Positions 61,886 to 64,000 of a stretch of 64,000 nucleotides of DNA are shown one piece after another. How positions within the stretch are numbered: position 1 is the first letter of the stretch; each line of letters begins with the position of its first letter. The position numbers and the translations under genes were made by a program. Source of the stretch: Streptomyces sp. TRM70350 (GTDB taxonomy: Bacteria > Actinomycetota > Actinomycetes > Streptomycetales > Streptomycetaceae); NCBI RefSeq assembly GCF_019219825.1, contig NZ_JAHUXH010000001.1:248001-312000 (forward strand). Reading direction: 5' to 3'. Under the pieces are notes generated by a model. The model was not told where the DNA came from and made no database searches. It saw only the letters and a list, made by a program, of their open reading frames with translations.

Positions 61886-63865
61886 ATGCCGAAACGCATG
61901 CGCTTCACGACCTGGAGACCGCTCGCGACGGCGGCCACCGCCGCCCTGACGGCCACCCTGCTCACCCCCGCCACGGCGCACACCGCGCCCCGCACGAGCC
62001 AACCCGTCCACTCGTACGACAACGCCGTCCGCGAGGCCGTCTGGGTGGACACCGGCCTCGACGGCGACGGCGACGGCAGGACCGACCGCGTCGCCGTCGA
62101 CATCGTCCGCCCGCGCGAACCCGCCCAGCAGGGCCGCAAGGTGCCCGTCATCATGGAGGCCAGCCCGTACTACTCGTGCTGCGGCCGGGGCAACGAGAGC
62201 CAGCGCAAGACGTACGACGCCCAGGGCGATGTCGTCCAGATGCCGCTCTACTACGACAACTACTTCGTGCCGCGCGGCTACGCCTTCGTCGCCGTCGACC
62301 TCGCCGGCACCAGCCGCTCCGACGGCTGTGTCGACGTCGGCGGCCGCTCAGACGTCCAGTCCGCGAAGGCCGTCGTCGACTGGCTGAACGGCCGCGGCCA
62401 GGCCTACACCACCCGCACCGGCACGACCCGGGCCAAGGCCGCCACCTGGACCAACGGCAGAACAGGGATGATCGGCAAGAGCTGGGACGGCACCATCGCC
62501 AACGGCGTCGCCGCCACCGGCGTCGAGGGCCTGGAGACCATCGTGCCGATCGGCGCCATCTCCTCCTGGTACGACTACTACTTCGCCAAGGGCGCCCCGC
62601 TGTACGACTCCGGCCCCGACTGGCTGTCGAACTACGTCAACAGCCCCGACGCCCGCGCCAAGTGCGCCGCCGTCCAGCAGCGACTCGTCGACGGCGCCCC
62701 GCGCACCGGCGACTGGACGCCGCTGTGGACCGAGCGCGACCACGTCAGGGCCGCGAGCCGGGTCAGGGCGAGCGTCTTCCTGGTCCACGGCATGCAGGAC
62801 CTCAACGTGCGTATGCAGCATGTCGGCCCGTGGTGGGACGCCCTCGCCAGGAACGGCGTCGAACGCAAGATCTGGCTCTCCCAGACCGGCCACGTCGACC
62901 CGTTCGACTTCCGCCGTGCCACCTGGGTCGAGACCCTGCACCGCTGGTTCGACCACGAACTCCTCGGCTATGACAACGGCGTCGACCGCGAGCCCATGGC
63001 CGACATCGAACGCCACCCCGACCAGTGGGTCACCTCGAAGGTCTGGCCGCCACGCGGCACCGACACCGTCCACCTGAACCCCGCCAAGGGCGACCAGCCC
63101 GGCGTCGGCACCCTCGGCCTGCGCCCCGGCAAGGGCACCGAGACCTTCACCGACGACCCGCGGCACAGCGAGACCGACTGGGCCTCGCAGATCGACCACA
63201 CCACCCCCGACAAGGCAGGTTTCGTCACCCGCCCCCTCACCCGCGACCTGCGCCTGTCCGGCTCCTCCGAGGTCACCGTCACCGCGACCCCCACCACCCC
63301 CACGGCCCACCTCTCGGCCGTCCTCGTGGACCTCGGCCCCGCCACCATCCGCGACTACGCCGACGCCGCCGAGGGCATCACCACCCTCCCCGACCGCACC
63401 TGCTGGGGCCCGTCCACCACCGGCGACAGCGCCTGCTACAAGGAGACCCGGGCCAGGACGGCCGACGTGGGCCACACCATCGTCAGCCGCGGCTGGGCCG
63501 ACCTCGGCCACCACGCCTCCGACCTGACGGGCCGCCCGCTCACCCCGGGCAAGCGGTACACCATCACCCTCGACCTGGCCGCGACCGACCACGTCGTCCC
63601 GGCGGGACACCGGCTGGCCCTGATCGTCGCGGGCACCGACAAGGACCTCATCGACCCTCCGGCCGACACCCCGACGCTCACCCTGGACCTGTCCCGCACC
63701 TCCGCCCGCGTCCCGCTCGTCGGCGGCACGGCGGCGTTCGCCCGAGCCACGGCAGGCAGCGCAGGCACCGGGACGGCCGGGACCCCGGCGCCGTACGAAA
63801 CGCTCGAAGGGGTCGACGCCCCGCGCTCCGCCGAGCGCGTGCCCGGCCCCCGCACCACCGACTGA
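61886..63865 (+). CDS. Secreted Xaa-Pro dipeptidyl-peptidase (S15/CocE family)
   Basis: A 659-residue secreted serine hydrolase. After a signal peptide (about 1-33) an alpha/beta hydrolase domain has the nucleophile Ser199 in GMIGKSWDG, Asp in VHGMQDLNV and His in QTGHVDPF. The C-terminal jelly-roll (PepX_C, about 420-620) is as in X-prolyl dipeptidyl peptidases and cocaine esterases. It removes Xaa-Pro dipeptides from peptides. Next to the M1 aminopeptidase it suggests a shared role in extracellular peptide use. Confidence 0.9.
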   Translation: MPKRMRFTTWRPLATAATAALTATLLTPATAHTAPRTSQPVHSYDNAVREAVWVDTGLDGDGDGRTDRVAVDIVRPREPAQQGRKVPVIMEASPYYSCCGRGNESQRKTYDAQGDVVQMPLYYDNYFVPRGYAFVAVDLAGTSRSDGCVDVGGRSDVQSAKAVVDWLNGRGQAYTTRTGTTRAKAATWTNGRTGMIGKSWDGTIANGVAATGVEGLETIVPIGAISSWYDYYFAKGAPLYDSGPDWLSNYVNSPDARAKCAAVQQRLVDGAPRTGDWTPLWTERDHVRAASRVRASVFLVHGMQDLNVRMQHVGPWWDALARNGVERKIWLSQTGHVDPFDFRRATWVETLHRWFDHELLGYDNGVDREPMADIERHPDQWVTSKVWPPRGTDTVHLNPAKGDQPGVGTLGLRPGKGTETFTDDPRHSETDWASQIDHTTPDKAGFVTRPLTRDLRLSGSSEVTVTATPTTPTAHLSAVLVDLGPATIRDYADAAEGITTLPDRTCWGPSTTGDSACYKETRARTADVGHTIVSRGWADLGHHASDLTGRPLTPGKRYTITLDLAATDHVVPAGHRLALIVAGTDKDLIDPPADTPTLTLDLSRTSARVPLVGGTAAFARATAGSAGTGTAGTPAPYETLEGVDAPRSAERVPGPRTTD

Positions 63866-63866
63866 C

Positions 63867-64000
63867 TCACCCGGAGGCGGCCGGATCGCACAGCCCGGCC
63901 GCCTCCTCCGCACACCCCCACGCCACGGTCACGCCCGCGCCCCCGTGACCGTAGTTGTGCACCAGCACCCGCCCGTCCGGCAGCGGTTCGCGCTCCAGCC
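63867..64000 (-). CDS. FAD-dependent oxidoreductase, C-terminal fragment
   Basis: Only the last 44 residues are in the window: a frame reading [20 protein letters not shown] and WGCAEEA before the stop. This is the C-terminal FAD-binding motif (HNYGHGG.G) of D-amino-acid oxidase-type flavoproteins. Its stop is 1 base from that of the convergent peptidase gene. The rest lies beyond the right edge. Confidence 0.7.
   Translation of the reverse strand, partial: LEREPLPDGRVLVHNYGHGGAGVTVAWGCAEEAAGLCDPAASG

Noticed and set aside
1..64000. Insertion sequences, prophage, integrative element or biosynthetic gene cluster
   Set aside because: No transposase, integrase, phage, replication, PKS or NRPS gene was found; the PPTase and O-methyltransferase are isolated genes.

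Overview
The window looks like chromosomal DNA from a Streptomyces or a close relative. It is very GC-rich, the genes are dense with frequent GTG and TTG starts and 1-4 bp stop/start overlaps, and it carries an SsgA-like sporulation protein, a WhiB-family protein, a two-domain (small) laccase, Streptomyces-type intergenic repeats and a complete PcaV-controlled protocatechuate operon. From memory, the gene order (metallophosphoesterase-PPTase, pcaIJFHGBL-pcaV, split NHEJ ligase/polymerase, small laccase, WhiB, ABC-F, ssgD, macrodomain-PfkB) resembles the S. coelicolor right-arm region around SCO6670-SCO6740; this was not checked by search. I see no tRNA, rRNA, CRISPR array, insertion sequence, prophage or replication origin.

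Layout. 1-6300: the end of an alpha-mannosidase, an alpha-L-fucosidase, a sulfotransferase, an ATP-grasp enzyme, and a metallophosphoesterase overlapping a 4'-phosphopantetheinyl transferase. 6300-9420: a small unknown protein, an ImmA-type peptidase with its XRE regulator, a divergent MmyB-like sensor domain without HTH, and a decayed ABC ATPase. 9500-16130: a TetR gene divergent from PAP2 and EamA genes, a DUF2510 protein, then anmK and an MFS transporter. 16300-19800: an LAL-like ATPase without a LuxR domain, and an SDR. 19900-27150: pcaIJFHGBL (minus strand) with divergent pcaV; the operon converts protocatechuate to acetyl-CoA and succinyl-CoA. 27150-32090: a DUF3048 lipoprotein, a Zn-dependent dehydrogenase, and a divergent DNA ligase / LigD-type polymerase pair.

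32128-39199 is the most intriguing block. Two translationally overlapping secreted proteins, ThuA plus PQQ-type sugar dehydrogenase and cupredoxin plus Ig-like repeats plus DUF1080 (3-keto-disaccharide hydrolase family), sit divergent to a small laccase followed by a LacI regulator. Together they could form an extracellular, copper-coupled sugar oxidation and cleavage system. 39280-51490 holds a methyltransferase with an AraC regulator, a VOC protein, WhiB, acyl-ACP desaturase, DDAH, an antibiotic-resistance type ABC-F with a long leader, ssgD, endonuclease V and an enoyl-reductase-like protein. 51600-64000 holds a CaiB-fadA-fadB beta-oxidation operon, a MerR regulator, an amino acid permease, a macrodomain-PfkB pair, two divergent secreted peptidases and the end of a flavin oxidoreductase.

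A recurrent structural theme is tandem repetition at the 3' ends of minus-strand genes. At four loci (about 6700, 13371, 41441 and 49681) the repeat units include or abut the stop codon of the gene. Gene decay is also visible: an ABC ATPase missing its core, and a 20-codon UvrA-like Walker A remnant beside the ABC-F gene.
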